A stretch of DNA of 64,000 nucleotides, taken from the NCBI GenBank assembly GCA_951640195.1, contig OX621168.1, positions 1,984,001 through 2,048,000 of the forward strand. Direction: 5' to 3'. Source of the stretch: Porpolomopsis calyptriformis. Lineage: Eukaryota; Basidiomycota; Agaricomycetes; Agaricales; Hygrophoraceae. The notes under the pieces are model-generated. The model was not told the origin of the DNA, ran no database searches, and saw only the letters and a program-made list of their open reading frames with translations. Positions 22,150 to 33,161 of the stretch are shown one piece after another (the first letter of the stretch is position 1; each line of letters opens with the position of its first letter). Both the position numbers and the translations under genes were made by a program.

Positions 22150-22367
22150 ATGATCTCCGTACGTTTTCATGTCTTGTTATTCTTGTTTCGGAGGATGCTA
22201 AGAGTCAATGTTGATTGCTAGACTGCCGAAGTCCCCAAGCCTGCTGGCTGTGGCAATGCCTCCTGCACCTGCGGAGAAAAGTAAGTTTGGTGACTATTGT
22301 TTTTGTCGATGTTGATTGACAAATATTGTACAGTTGCCAATGCAAGCCTGGCGAGTGCAAATGTTGA
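22150..22367 (+). CDS. Metallothionein, 33 residues, three exons
   Basis: Tiny cytosolic Cys-rich protein expected to bind Cu(I) or similar ions. Exons 22150-22158 (only three codons), 22222-22280 and 22334-22367; junction phases 0 and 2 fit. It has seven cysteines in the pattern C-x4-C-x-C-x3-C-x-C-x4-C-x-C, from GCGNASCTCGENCQC to the CKC end. That is the classic arrangement of Neurospora and Agaricus copper metallothioneins, preceded here by a 12-residue leader (MISTAEVPKPAG). A TATA box at 22049 supports expression. Too short for ordinary ORF calling. Confidence 0.93.
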
Positions 22368-22551
22368 ATGCGCCATTGTCATCATTAGCGATCACAAAGT
22401 GTTACGGTCTTCCCTTACTTGTATTATCCATGCCAACGAAATATAACCTCTTTCCGTGATTTGATGAAAACATTTGCACACCTAAATCTACGAATCATAT
22501 TCCACACATCTCTAGTATGTATACGTGTACAGTCTAATTTGTTTTTAACGC

Positions 22552-23894
22552 CTACATGACAGCGACAAAGTTACCTGTTTCAGCCCACTCACCAAATAGG
22601 AGGCTTATGCTTTCGCCATTGTGTGTTCTGCGGATGCTTTCCGCAATCGTCGCACTGACATCTATAGTCACCAACTTGGGGCACTCCAGTTGATTTTGTT
22701 TTTGAGGGATCGTGTTCGTAACCTGAACGGATAAATTTACGACAGTGAAACGACCTTTGGCGAAATTTCATACCACCAGTTGCTCGATAGGTAATTCCTG
22801 AATAAGACTCATTTTGGTTTCCGAAAGCAAACCTAAAACAAGAGGTGGAGACGCGTCAGCGGATATCACGCCTCGCAATATGAAATGGTTACCATGGGAG
22901 ATTAGGGCGTGCACCTTGGCCGCACCATTCTCTTTTAGCATTCTAGCTGCCATACTGAGCGCGGTTCCGGTGTCGATCATGTCATCGACGAGAATTGCGA
23001 CCTAGCCAGTAACTTTGAGTGAAAACCAGCGCAGTTAACACTGCAAGACAAATTGCAATGCCTTGTCCTTCACGACACCGACTAACAGCTCCATCTTTTC
23101 AGGAGCATTCTCAGATCTCCTGTCACGTTTCCTGTGGATGAGGGCAAAGTCGAGACCGAGTTTATCTGCGACGGCCGTCGCCCTGTTGTTAGGGGGGAAA
23201 GGTAGGATTGACCAATCGACTCAGATGGGGTCTGGCGTACCGCTTAGCACCACCCGCATCGGGACTGACTATGATCCCATTCTGCCAATCTGCGATTTGG
23301 TGTTTGATGTAAGATATCATGAGCGGCTCGGACCATAGATTGTCGACTGGGATGTCAAAGAAGCCTTGAATCTGGCTGGCGTGCAGATCCATGGTGATGA
23401 CGTGATCACAGCCCGCGACGACGAGCATGTTCGCGACGAGCTTGGCGGTGATAGGCGCCCTGGACTTGTTCTTCTTGTCCATCCTCGCGTACGGATAGCA
23501 AGGAATGACGGCGGTGATTCGCCGGGCAGATGCAGTTTTACAAGCAGAGATGAGAATGAGAAGTTCCATGAGGTTGTCGTTGACGTCCCTGCACCCAGAC
23601 TGGAGAATGAAGACGTCCTCGTCTCGGATGGACTCGGAGATCTCTACGTTTATTTCGCCATTCGAGAAATTCGTCACCTTGCAAGGAACGAGAGGCACGC
23701 CGAGCCTATCAGGTCTCGATCGTCAACCCGGGACAATGCTCAGCTGGCTTTATCGAAAGCTGCAGCTCACCGGTCCGCCACGGCTTGAGCAAGCTCGGGA
23801 TGGCTGTTTCCTAAAAAAAAAAAGTGAGACGAGATGATACTCATAGAGTATTCAACGAACCCGCAAGAATCCTGATTGAATTCCCGTGAAGCAT
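22552..23894 (-). CDS. Ribose-phosphate pyrophosphokinase (PRPP synthetase)
   Basis: Makes PRPP from ribose-5-phosphate and ATP for nucleotide, His and Trp synthesis. Seven exons: 23894-23861, 23810-23771, 23705-23241, 23182-23062, 23001-22774 and 22722-22552 (the last may be split). The first junctions give [23 protein letters not shown]. Key motifs are the flexible Arg loop region [46 protein letters not shown], the [11 protein letters not shown] segment and the PRPP loop [15 protein letters not shown]. The intron at 23002-23061 appears to start with GC, not GT: only that border gives the conserved K|VAILVDDM join. The C-terminus [12 protein letters not shown] reads through a possible GTGAGT donor, so the last few residues are uncertain. 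Confidence 0.93.
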
Positions 23895-25181
23895 AGAGTG
23901 TGAAATGTAAAATACAGACGTGAGCTATAGCATGAGAAGGTTGTAGAATCTCAAGCGCGTAGATAGGAGGGAATATTTGTTTCGAACAAACAATCGAAGT
24001 CCACGTCCGACTCCACCGTGTCTTCTTTACGCATAGGCGGGGTCGAAAGCTCTATCGAAGCCGATATCTCTGGGTGTGAGGGAAGAAGCCAGGCGAGACA
24101 AAGGATGTGAATGACTTTACGGTCTGTCCAGAGGCGAAAGCACCACCTATCTCCCGTTGGGACAAGATATGGTGTCGACCATTACGCTTCCAGACGGTGT
24201 CTCGTCCATAACTTCAAGTCTTTCTTTCGGACTTGCTGGAACCAGTCATTTAATTGATTGGGTACTGAAAATATGATCCCGAAACCAACAGAGAGTATGA
24301 ATATGTAGGTTCCGGTTACTGAAATGACATGACAAACGTGCCTGCTGCCCTCGCTCACTCATCACCATTTCCTGGATGATCATCTTCCCAGCACGGTTAA
24401 GACCCGCAGGTTCCGGTAAGTAATAGTACATCAACCATCTACGATGCTTGATCCTTGGAACCCTTCACGCAGGCAGTCATGGCAATGTGGCATAGTCCGA
24501 GAAACAATTCTGGCTCTGAGCCTCTTCAGGAACTCAATCGCTAAGCCACTTTTCCTTGCCCAGTCGACTGCCAATCTTTTGGCACAGTCTGAAAGGCAAG
24601 GAAAAGTGGCGAGACTGTCTTGCGTTCGTCGGATCCTTCTCTGTACGTCCGCTTATTTTACTCTCATTTGAGTTGGAATTTTCTGCGCGGACTCTCTTTG
24701 CCAATCTGAAGAAGACCGACAATGGACCGGCTGGTGCTGTTGTCTATTTCCGGACGCCCTTGGTTGTGCGCAAATTATCTTCTGGGCGTTCAAGAATCCC
24801 GAAGATTTCTTCCAAACCACGGTGGAAATCTTTGACGGCGAGCCGAATAGACCAAACAGTTGCATGTAAACCCGATGAAAGGAAACCTTCCTCCTCCACG
24901 GCGGCATTGCTCAGTCAGATGACGCGAACAGCCCGCCTGCATCTTCTCCTGCAGCTTCGACATCCACAAATGAAATCTGCACCATAACAGAGTTGGAAGA
25001 GCATTACTGTATGTTACAAAGACAAGACGGCGAACAACACCTTAACCAGAGCGCGACATTTTCTGAAATCAAACTTTTCATTTCACTTTTCCCACTGGGA
25101 AAGGGACCTTCACCCATAATTTGATTGTTCCTTTAGCATTGATATGAATAAGTGGTTACAAAATACGCTGCGGTGAATATT
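23895..25181. other. 1.3-kb intergenic region, no confident gene
   Basis: The reading frames here are short and overlapping and match no family. One plus-strand segment (about 24680-24870) has protein-like composition (KNPEDFFQTTVEIFDGE) but lacks a start and splice partners. A perfect hairpin lies at 24545-24610. A relic gene is possible. Confidence 0.35.
24545..24610. repeat. Perfect 16-bp inverted repeat
   Basis: GCCACTTTTCCTTGCC at 24545-24560 and its exact reverse complement at 24595-24610, with a 34-nt loop that itself contains small palindromes. Possibly a MITE remnant. Confidence 0.8.
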
Positions 25182-26375
25182 CTACGTCAATCCGTCCAAG
25201 AGTGTTGAACCAGGGGTGAACAACGTGTGAGGCGGTCGCGCCATCAGGGTTGGGGTGGGACAATTCTCGTTCTCGCTCGTCGAGTCTGATGCTGGGCTTT
25301 CACTGTCCGACGTAGAGTCAGAGAGTACTGGTTTGCGGGAGGCGTTATATTCAATAATTTCGAAAATGTTCTCTGGATGTTTGCTGCCAGTAATGACGGT
25401 CGTGACCCCAGTAGCAGTCGCGATCTCTGCGGCCAAAAGCTTGGTTTCCATTCCGCCTGTGCCAAGACTCGATCCTAATGTCTTTGTGCTCACTGCAGAG
25501 GTGAAGATTTAAATAAAAAACACGTGAAAGATGGGACTTGCCTTGTTCACGAACAGCGGGTATTGACTCGACTACCAGAATCGGTTTGGCTGACGGGTCC
25601 TCCCGAGGGTTGGATGTGTACAGGTAGTCGACATCCGTCAGCAAGATTAAATAGTCTGCTTCTATCATAGACGACGTGATCGCAGACAATCTATCGTTGT
25701 CACCAAATTTGATTTCCTGCCATTCGTTCTCAAACAAAATGTATGAGCTGAAGGAATTATAGACTCACGCTGACAGAAACCGTATCATTCTCGTTTACGA
25801 TGGGAACGACACCCATCGACAACAATTCGTTGAATGTGTTGATCGCATTCGTGTATCGAGTGTCCTGCCGCGGATCGTCAGTAGCTGTCGTAATAGTATC
25901 ATCTCAGACACACACGTCTGAAATATCCTCACGAGTGAGGAGGACTTGAGCGATCGGCTGCCCCAATAGCCCGAATAAATTATCCCACAACGCGATCAGA
26001 CGTCCCTGCCCGATGGCTGCCAGCGCCTATCGATAACGGCTGAGCCCAAATCGGATAGGATGTGAGGATGCAACATACCTGTTTACCTGACAAACTCTCC
26101 GGTTTGTCTGTGATGTCCATCCTTTTCAAACCAACCCCGATTGCTCCAGAACTGACTAGAATCACTTTATGACCTTCCTTCCGCAAACCAATAACAGTCT
26201 CAACCACGGAAGAGAGCACGGAGAGCAACGGTTGGTGTGTTTTTTCATGGATGATGGAAGATGTTCCTGTGACAAGAATAACCCAGATAAATGCTTGTCC
26301 AATTTAATTGAAGAATGTCTTTGACGGACCCAACTTGATAACAATGGTGTAAAGGTGTCCACCACGACGCGACAT
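25182..26375 (-). CDS. PRO1: Glutamate 5-kinase lacking the PUA domain
   Basis: First enzyme of proline synthesis (ATP-dependent phosphorylation of glutamate). Exons 26375-26330, 26266-26079, 26026-25916, 25864-25769, 25716-25542 and 25492-25182. The amino-acid-kinase domain is complete: [63 protein letters not shown] and [11 protein letters not shown]. Intron 5 (25493-25541) has a GC donor in the textbook context AG|GCAAGT. After a Ser/Glu-rich linker and [15 protein letters not shown] the frame stops at 25182. Most fungal homologues have a C-terminal PUA domain at this point, and I could not read one in any frame downstream. Confidence 0.9.
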
Positions 26376-26640
26376 GTCAAGAGTGTATGTCAATCACGTT
26401 AAACGGGTTTTTCATTTATGACTCGCTAATCCGAAGTTCCAGACATGGCTTTTCCCTGTGAAAAAAACGAACACGCGGTGTTGCACGACTGGTGCTATCG
26501 CGGTCATCTCCGGGTTATTCTCCTTTCTCAAGCGCCCGATGTAACAAGCTAGACAACTTTTAGTGATGAGTAGATAACCATCTACTCGTCTGCCATCTGA
26601 ATCCTACTCCACCAGCTCTTCAATTCGACCGCAGAAACAA

Positions 26641-28167
26641 ATGCCCACAATCCACGATGAGGTGTGGAAGGACACGCTCACCACCGACAGCCTGAAGAAG
26701 TACATCGCGAGCGATCCATCCATCATCAATCGCGCAGATGGAAATAAGAATCTTACTCCGCTTGGGGCCGCCTGCTTGCGCGGTAACTTCAGAGTCGTCA
26801 AAATTCTTCTTGCCGAACGCGCCGACCCCGATGCCATTTCGTCTCTCAGCCGCACACCCCTGTATTTCGTCACGGCTCAGTCCCCCATTTCCAATCGATT
26901 CGAAATTCTCCGTGCTCTCATTGACGCCTCCGCGACGATCGATATGGTCTGCGACAAGGACGGGAACACTCCGCTCATGAACGCTGTGTCTCAGACCAGG
27001 GACAAGCGAGTAGTGAAGGAACTCGTCGACCGTGGGGCGTCGCAAACGATCGAAAATAACAAGAAGGAAACAGCGGCAATGTTAGCAAATAAGCGTGGGA
27101 TGGCACGATATTTGCGGCCGAAATCAAAGAGGAATTCGGGTTTGGCCCAGGTCGTCGACGTCATCGTGTCATTGGTTCTCCTCGTCGTATCGTACACTGA
27201 CAGCGGCTTCCTCAAATCGACCATGCGTGGCGTAATGAAGAAATTGTTCAATTTCGGCGGTGCCGTGAACCCGGAGCTCGCCAAGGTGATCAGCTTCTTT
27301 TTACGATTGAACGTCCTAACGTATACCCTTCAGGAGATTCCAAAGCCCAGTAGCGCCGAGCAATTCAAGACAAGCCTGAACGACTACGTCCGAGGCAAAT
27401 TTGAAAAGTTTTTCCCTAAAAACGATCCTTTCCTTCAAAATCTCGCCATAAACGCCAACCGGATCCGTGAAGACCCCGACACCGATCTCGGAAATCCTAA
27501 AAATCTCAAGCGCCTGAGCCGCTTGGCCCTCTATCGCACTGTCATCCTCTGTGACGATAGTGGTTCCATGGGGCTTAACGACCTCTTTACAGATCAGCTG
27601 GCGCTCGTCCGCCGTATCGCCCGCATTGCAACCTGGATTGTCCCCAAGGACCACGCAGGCGTTGATCTCCGATTCATCAATGCTGCAGGTTCAGACAGAC
27701 TGAAGGCCGACGAGATTGAGAAGGCCATTAAAGATGTGAAGCCGAGGGGGGGCACGCCCATCGGCACGAGCCTCCGTTCCAAGATCCTCCAACCTCTCGT
27801 CTACGACGCCATCTCGACTCGGACGCTGAAGCGCCCGATCCTTGTATGCATCATCACAGATGGAGCCCCATCAGAGGAAGAGCCGGATACGTTTAAGAAG
27901 AACATTTTGGAATGTAAAAAGGCCTTGGATGCTGCTGAATACGATCCGGCCTCGGTTGTATTTTTAGTGAGTCAGATTGGGTCTGATGATTTGGCAACGG
28001 AATTTCTAGCAAGTCTACGCAAGGAGTCGACGATCAAGGATGTGCTCTACTGTACATCAGACCGACTCGACGACAAGTTCCGGGAGCTGAAGGAGAAAGA
28101 AAGGGTGTTGGAATCGTGGCTGTTACGTACGTTGGTGAAGGCGTTCATGGAGAGGCACGAGGAGTAG
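26641..28167 (+). CDS. Ankyrin-repeat protein with von Willebrand A domain
   Basis: Single-exon gene, 508 residues, no signal peptide. Residues 5-165 hold about four ankyrin repeats (LTPLGAACLRGNFRVVKILL, NTPLMNAV). They are preceded by a short helical leader (VWKDTLTTDSLKKYI) and followed by a hydrophobic stretch near residue 175 (VVDVIVSLVLLVVSY). Residues ~300-490 form a vWA domain with an intact MIDAS: CDDSGSMG, a Thr in GGTPIGTSL, and TDGAPSE. The ankyrin-plus-hydrophobic module is clearly homologous to that of the lectin-ankyrin protein at 34562-35944. The lack of introns is unusual for this window. Function unknown; metal-dependent ligand binding is expected for the vWA domain. Confidence 0.87.
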   Translation: MPTIHDEVWKDTLTTDSLKKYIASDPSIINRADGNKNLTPLGAACLRGNFRVVKILLAERADPDAISSLSRTPLYFVTAQSPISNRFEILRALIDASATIDMVCDKDGNTPLMNAVSQTRDKRVVKELVDRGASQTIENNKKETAAMLANKRGMARYLRPKSKRNSGLAQVVDVIVSLVLLVVSYTDSGFLKSTMRGVMKKLFNFGGAVNPELAKVISFFLRLNVLTYTLQEIPKPSSAEQFKTSLNDYVRGKFEKFFPKNDPFLQNLAINANRIREDPDTDLGNPKNLKRLSRLALYRTVILCDDSGSMGLNDLFTDQLALVRRIARIATWIVPKDHAGVDLRFINAAGSDRLKADEIEKAIKDVKPRGGTPIGTSLRSKILQPLVYDAISTRTLKRPILVCIITDGAPSEEEPDTFKKNILECKKALDAAEYDPASVVFLVSQIGSDDLATEFLASLRKESTIKDVLYCTSDRLDDKFRELKEKERVLESWLLRTLVKAFMERHEE

Positions 28168-29017
28168 TGCTGCTGGGGATTGATAGTCTTGAAATGAAAT
28201 GACCGGTTTGCTGATCCATGAAATGCCGTCATCGTAGATCTTGTCGGCAATTTCGCCGATCACGACAGTCTAAGCTCAAGCTCCAAGCTCAACCTTCTTG
28301 AGGGCTTTTTGTACATAATGATAGCCTCAGCGAAGCACACATCCAATCTCGCGCGGACAAGTCAAGAATAAATGTAGTTTGCAAGAATTGTCGGGATTGT
28401 AAAATGACTACAGAATAATGATTCGTTGTTAACAAAAGTAGAGGATCTATGAGGAATAACGACGCATAGCATTGAGCTGAGGCTTGGTAAGTAACACGAT
28501 ATAAATTACTCACACGTCAATCGGTGTAATAAATATGCGTCCTCCCATTCCACGTCCTCATTCCTCCTTTCTTCAACTCTCCTCTCTCTCATCTTTTATT
28601 CACCCACCCACCTCCCATTCTCCAGTGTTTTGGGTTATTCCGAGTCTTTTCTGACCCTATCACCTCTCGGTTTAACTCATCGCGCTCAAAAATTTGATTC
28701 GCTCACCTCTAATCAATATTTCTCCACTGCTTTCATATTTGTTAAGTGTCTTTACACACTCAGTGAGCCGATCAAAAATTTCCCCCAAACCATGAAAAAT
28801 CGTAACTAAGTAAATTCTACAATATCTCCCGCTTTAGTTACGATTTTTCATCATATCAATTTCAGTGTTAGGTCCTACAAAGCTATGTTATTTTGAATCG
28901 CACTCGTCATTCTGCGCTGCTGCACTTACAAGCCCAACGGGCAACCAAAAACTAGTACTTTATAATATGAGAAGTAAGCGATTCCGGCATGAGAATTCCT
29001 GATTTTGCGACCTGACT
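28168..29017. other. Intergenic between convergent genes
   Basis: No supported ORF. AT-rich and C-rich stretches plus a perfect hairpin at 28792-28851. Confidence 0.4.
28792..28851. repeat. Perfect 17-bp inverted repeat
   Basis: ATGAAAAATCGTAACTA at 28792-28808 pairs exactly with 28835-28851 across a 26-nt loop. It sits between two converging genes. Confidence 0.8.
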
Positions 29018-30162
29018 TCAGGGTTGCGGCCCTGCAACTGTCCGCACCGACTTTCGTGCTTTGGCTTTTGCGGTCGCCGCCTTCTCCTCCTCTTTCTTCA
29101 CCTCTTCCTTCGCCTGCTCCGCACCATTTACCATCTGGTTCGCCTCGTCTATCATCCCCTTGACAGCCATTATCCTCGCGCTAACACTTAACTGCTTCAC
29201 CTCCTCCGCCTTTTCTGCTGCAGCTCGCGCAGCCTTGCATGCCACTTCAGCGTTGCTTGCTACCTGCATCACTGTTTGAAAGGCACGGGTAGCATTGGCG
29301 TTCTCATTTGTGCGCATCCTGTTGTGCTTTTCGTGTGCGCTTGAGAACTCCGAGACGCGAGCACAGGTCTGTTGCGCATCGGCCTCGGCCTGAGTGGCCA
29401 ATTGCAACGTAAGCCTGGCTTGTTGGACCAGTTCTCTCGTGCGTCTTTCGTTAGTGGCGGTGACCTGGGCAATCTCCATCGCATCATCGGAAACGGTATT
29501 TGCCGCAGAGGTCGCCTTATGCGCCGCAGCGGCAACGCTATTCATGGCAGCCCATGCTTGCATAGATTCCTCAAAGAAATCGGTCGAGTGGAGGGATTCG
29601 GCTCGGCGCCTATCGCGCAGTGCGGCCGCAGCGATTTCGACCGCTTGAGCCTCACAACTTGCCGCAGTAATGTAATCTTCGAGAGCGTGTTTAGCAGCGA
29701 GGGATGCGACCGAACAGATCGAGTCGACTTGCGCGCTGAGTTCTTCTATGACTTGGGTGTGCTGCGAGCGGACGTACTGCCATGCGACGGAGATCGCGAC
29801 AGTGAGCCACAGACGCGAAACTAGCCACTCCAAGAGCAAGACGAGGACGACCAGAGTCTGGCTGAGAATAGGGATGTAACTGGTGACTACGCCAGTGTAT
29901 TTGCGGCGGCCGAAGCGGAAGGAACCGGACAGATTGGAGGACGTGGCGAGTAAGAATAACAATGGCGCCCACTGTAACAACAACTCTGTAAAGGTAGGCT
30001 CTCGTCGCCCATTCGGCCCAAAGCAGGTGAGTAATAGTACGAGGCCAACTGACTGGATCTCAGCATCACAATCCAGGTTGAAACACAACACTTACCGTTC
30101 TGATATGGACTCAGGGAGCCGAAAAAGTTGAGCAGGGAGGCAGGTGTGAGAGTGTCAGCCAT
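29018..30162 (-). CDS. Membrane-anchored Ala-rich coiled-coil protein, unrecognised
   Basis: Two exons, 30162-30096 and 30000-29018 (intron 30001-30095), giving about 349 residues. The start MADTLTPASLLNFFGSLSPYQ splices into EPTFTELLLQWAPLLFLL. There are two or three membrane segments in the first 110 residues (WAPLLFLLATSS, TLVVLVLLLEWLVSRLWLTVA). About 230 residues of Ala-rich helix follow (for example SVAAAAHKATSAANTV, AACKAARAAAEKAEEVKQ) and look like a long coiled coil. A basic C-terminus (TAKAKARKSVRT) ends it. It lies between the ankyrin-vWA and Hsp70-like genes. I recognise no family; a membrane-perturbing or scaffolding role would be speculation. Confidence 0.72.
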
Positions 30163-30427
30163 GATTTACAAGCGACACCAAATCAACGGTTCTGTTATAT
30201 AAAGAGGCAATCGGTGCGTTCCGCTATCCATCGATAATCAGGCTGTGAAGTGTTGTTCGGTGAATTGGACTAGTGGAAAGGGTCCTTGCGATTGCATACC
30301 GTTGATCCGATACAATTCACTATCACATCCACTCGAGAAGGTTCACCGATAGCGGGTGATGCTTTATCCCTTAAACGTCGTTTGGATGTTTGCTGACCGT
30401 TGATTTTCCCGTTGGCAACAAACCGTC

Positions 30428-32907
30428 ATGAAGTTTGAAGGAAGGCGTTGGAACGAAGACGACAGACTCGTTATCTCAATTGACTGCGGCACGACCTATT
30501 GTCAGCCATTTCATTTTCTCCCTTTTGTGCTCACTCATTACGATGTCGGTCCAGCTGCTGTTTCGTATGCATATCTTACCACGAATGGTATGGCATCCTC
30601 CTACCGTCTAACGATACAATGAATTCTTGTCCACACACATCTTGCAGGAACGCCTGAGGTGTTGCCCGTAACCCATTGGTTTAAACAGCCCCATGAAAGC
30701 AGGGTCAAGGTACCGACACTAGTTTGGTAGGTTGACATTAGCTTAAGGTTTTAGTCCTTCTTTGCCCTCGGCACCGATACGCTTTATTGTCGATTCTACC
30801 CCAGGTATGATAGCACCAAGAAAGCGAAATCGTCCGGAGCAGCTGCATATACACAGGATGAAGCAGACGCGGAAGGCAAGGGCTGGAAATTGGTTCGCCA
30901 CTTCAAACTTTCCCGCCATCCAGTGACCCTCGAGGCGGAGGATCCCGTTGTTGACAATTCCCTCCCTTTCGATATCACCATTGCCAAGGTCTATGCGGAC
31001 TTCTTCCGCTATCTCTTTTCCCATGCGCGGTCTCATATCACGAGCAAGTTGACCGAAGCAACGTGGCAGGAACTGGCAAGAAAGAAGAAGATCGAGTTCG
31101 TGATTCCCCACCCGAACGGTTGGACTCCTTATGAGCAAGAATTCCTTCGTCAAGCGGCCATAGACGGTGACCTAATTGGGTCTGATGATGCGGCAACCAA
31201 CGTTCATCTGATCAGTGAATCTGAAGCTGGCGTACATTTCGTGGCGTTTCATACACGCGCTCAGAATCTGCTGGTGGTGCGTATGCGGATCGTCTGTTGA
31301 AATTAGGCCGCCAAGATGATTTCTTTTGTCGTAGCCGATGGTGGACTTCGTTATTTGCGATGCTGGTGGCTCCACCGTCGATACGACCTTGTACAACGTG
31401 AGATTAAAATCAATATTTCATTCCTTATGATCATAATGTTTTGCCCGCAGGTGGCAAAAGCGTCTCCGAACCTAGAATTGAGAGAAAAACGAGGCTCTGC
31501 CTGTGGATATTTTTATTGTATACTTTCGCCGTTGACGCTCACCTATTCTATTAGGTGTCCAAGCAGGTGGTCTCTACGTCAACCGCGCCGCGAAGGACTT
31601 TATCAGAGGAGAATTTGTTTCCGCTGAACTTCCAGCGGGCCGAATGACACCGCTTTCAAAGATAATTAAAAAAGACTTTGAAATAGGAAAAAGGATGTTT
31701 GATGATCCCGCCGATCCAGAATATTTTCTGGAGCTCATGGTTGGGCCTCCGACAATTTCCCACTCAACTATCAATGTGAAGAAAGGAATACTTCGCATGA
31801 ATGGGTACATCTCTTGCAATTGGTGTTTTGATATGTTCATCTCATGGTGTGTGCTTTTCAGCCAGCGCGTGGAGAGTTTCTTCGCCGGTCCCAAGGAACA
31901 AATCTCACGCAGCATTCATGGTCAAATGGAGGGCCATCAAAGCACTATTAAAGTAGGCATGGTTTGGGATCACGTCTTCATTGACAGCTTATTCCTTGCG
32001 AAACAGTACCTTTTTCTCGTTGGGGGGTTTGCAAACTCGGGATACCTTCGTCGGGAGATTGAAAAGGAATTCAGTAAGCGTGTTAAAGTTGTGTTAGTGA
32101 AAGAGGACACGTGAGTTTCTCCATTAGACTGTTGTGCTGTTTTGCCAACATAGAGCGCAATTCGTAGCGGCAAAGCCGTCGCTGATGGAGGGGCTGCATG
32201 GTTTATCTTGAGAGCTGTGAAAGCACGTGCAACTCGCTTCGCCTTCGGGGTTACCATTAAGGTACCTTATGCCTCTGGCGACTGGCGACATCGTTCTAGG
32301 CAGGTACATTCAGACATTGATGGTGACTTCGTGTATGGTGTCTGGTCCGAGATTACCCCTGAGGTTTGTCAGCCCCGAACAAAGACAAAATGTCTCTGAA
32401 TTTTTTCAACCAGGATAAACCGTTTGAAATTTCCCAAGTCGAGCGTCTGACCTATCATAGGACATATACAGTGCCAAATCCGGACTTGGGCCGATTCGTT
32501 CTGCAATTGATCGCAAAAGAAAGGGGCATAACAAGCTACTTCTCGGCAGACGACCAAGGTATGGCTGTGTGCATGCCATTCTGGGACACGTCCTCCTGAC
32601 GCAAATTTAGGTAACACAGTGGATGGATTTAGGAAAATTGTCGATATCTCGGCTGATTTATCAAATATCAGCCATTTGGGAGCTCACACTGGGCCAAAGG
32701 GGCGCTATTGGACGGCAACCTTTGATGTGGGAACTTTCTTTGGAGGCAACGAAATGTTGGCAGCATTGTTTTGGAAGAATGCATCTGTAAGTTGGCTTAT
32801 TCACAATTTTGCAGCCTTTGTCCTCATCTTCTTGATCTTCCATCTTCAATTTATAGGGAGTTGAATGCAGCAGCAAATCTAAAGTCATTGCAAAACCATT
32901 TGTATAG
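30428..32907 (+). CDS. HSPA12-like Hsp70-family ATPase
   Basis: Divergent Hsp70/actin-fold ATPase of the HSPA12 type that is expanded in basidiomycetes. About thirteen exons can be joined in phase. Phosphate 1 motif: ISIDCGTTYSAVSYAYL (spans the first intron). Phosphate 2: VDFVICDAGGSTVDTTLYN. Adenosine motif: LFLVGGFANSGYLRREI. Then VADGGAAWFILRAVKARATRFAFGV and a C-terminal region (KPFEISQVERLTYHRTY, LGAHTGPKGRYWTATFDV). Near 32111 the first AG gives an early stop; using the third acceptor (TTCGTAG at about 32161-32167) restores EDTGKAVADGG, so no frameshift is needed. There is no C-terminal substrate domain of canonical Hsp70. Likely a soluble chaperone-like signalling protein. Confidence 0.88.
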
Positions 32908-33161
32908 TCCTCTTCATGGTTACACATCCTGCCCCGTCTTCTTTCTCTGACACAATGGAGATTACACGATCTTGTACTATAAGTGACTTTGCTTAACCTA
33001 CAACGATTACAATAAGCTTATATTGTGCATCTGCATTCTTCATACACTGTACGCATGGTACCACAAGTTCGCCATTCACTTTGAAAGGGGATGTAAACAT
33101 GAAAATTCTGACACGCCATTTTACGTCATTCAAACGAGAATCTCGTAAACTGGTGACGGTG
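32908..33161. other. Short convergent intergenic gap
   Basis: The 3' flanks of the Hsp70-like and protease genes; nothing recognised. Confidence 0.4.

Noticed and set aside
24556..24987. 143-codon plus-strand ORF and overlapping frame with KNPEDFFQTTVEIFDGE
   Set aside because: No start, domain or consistent splicing; left as unassigned sequence.
29691..29972. Minus-strand ORF in an alternative frame of the coiled-coil protein
   Set aside because: Arises if the first AG acceptor is used; the frame soon ends, whereas the later acceptor opens the 327-codon exon.
32111..32170. Apparent frameshift in the Hsp70-like gene
   Set aside because: Using the acceptor ending TTCGTAG instead of the first AG gives the conserved continuation in phase, so no mutation is needed.
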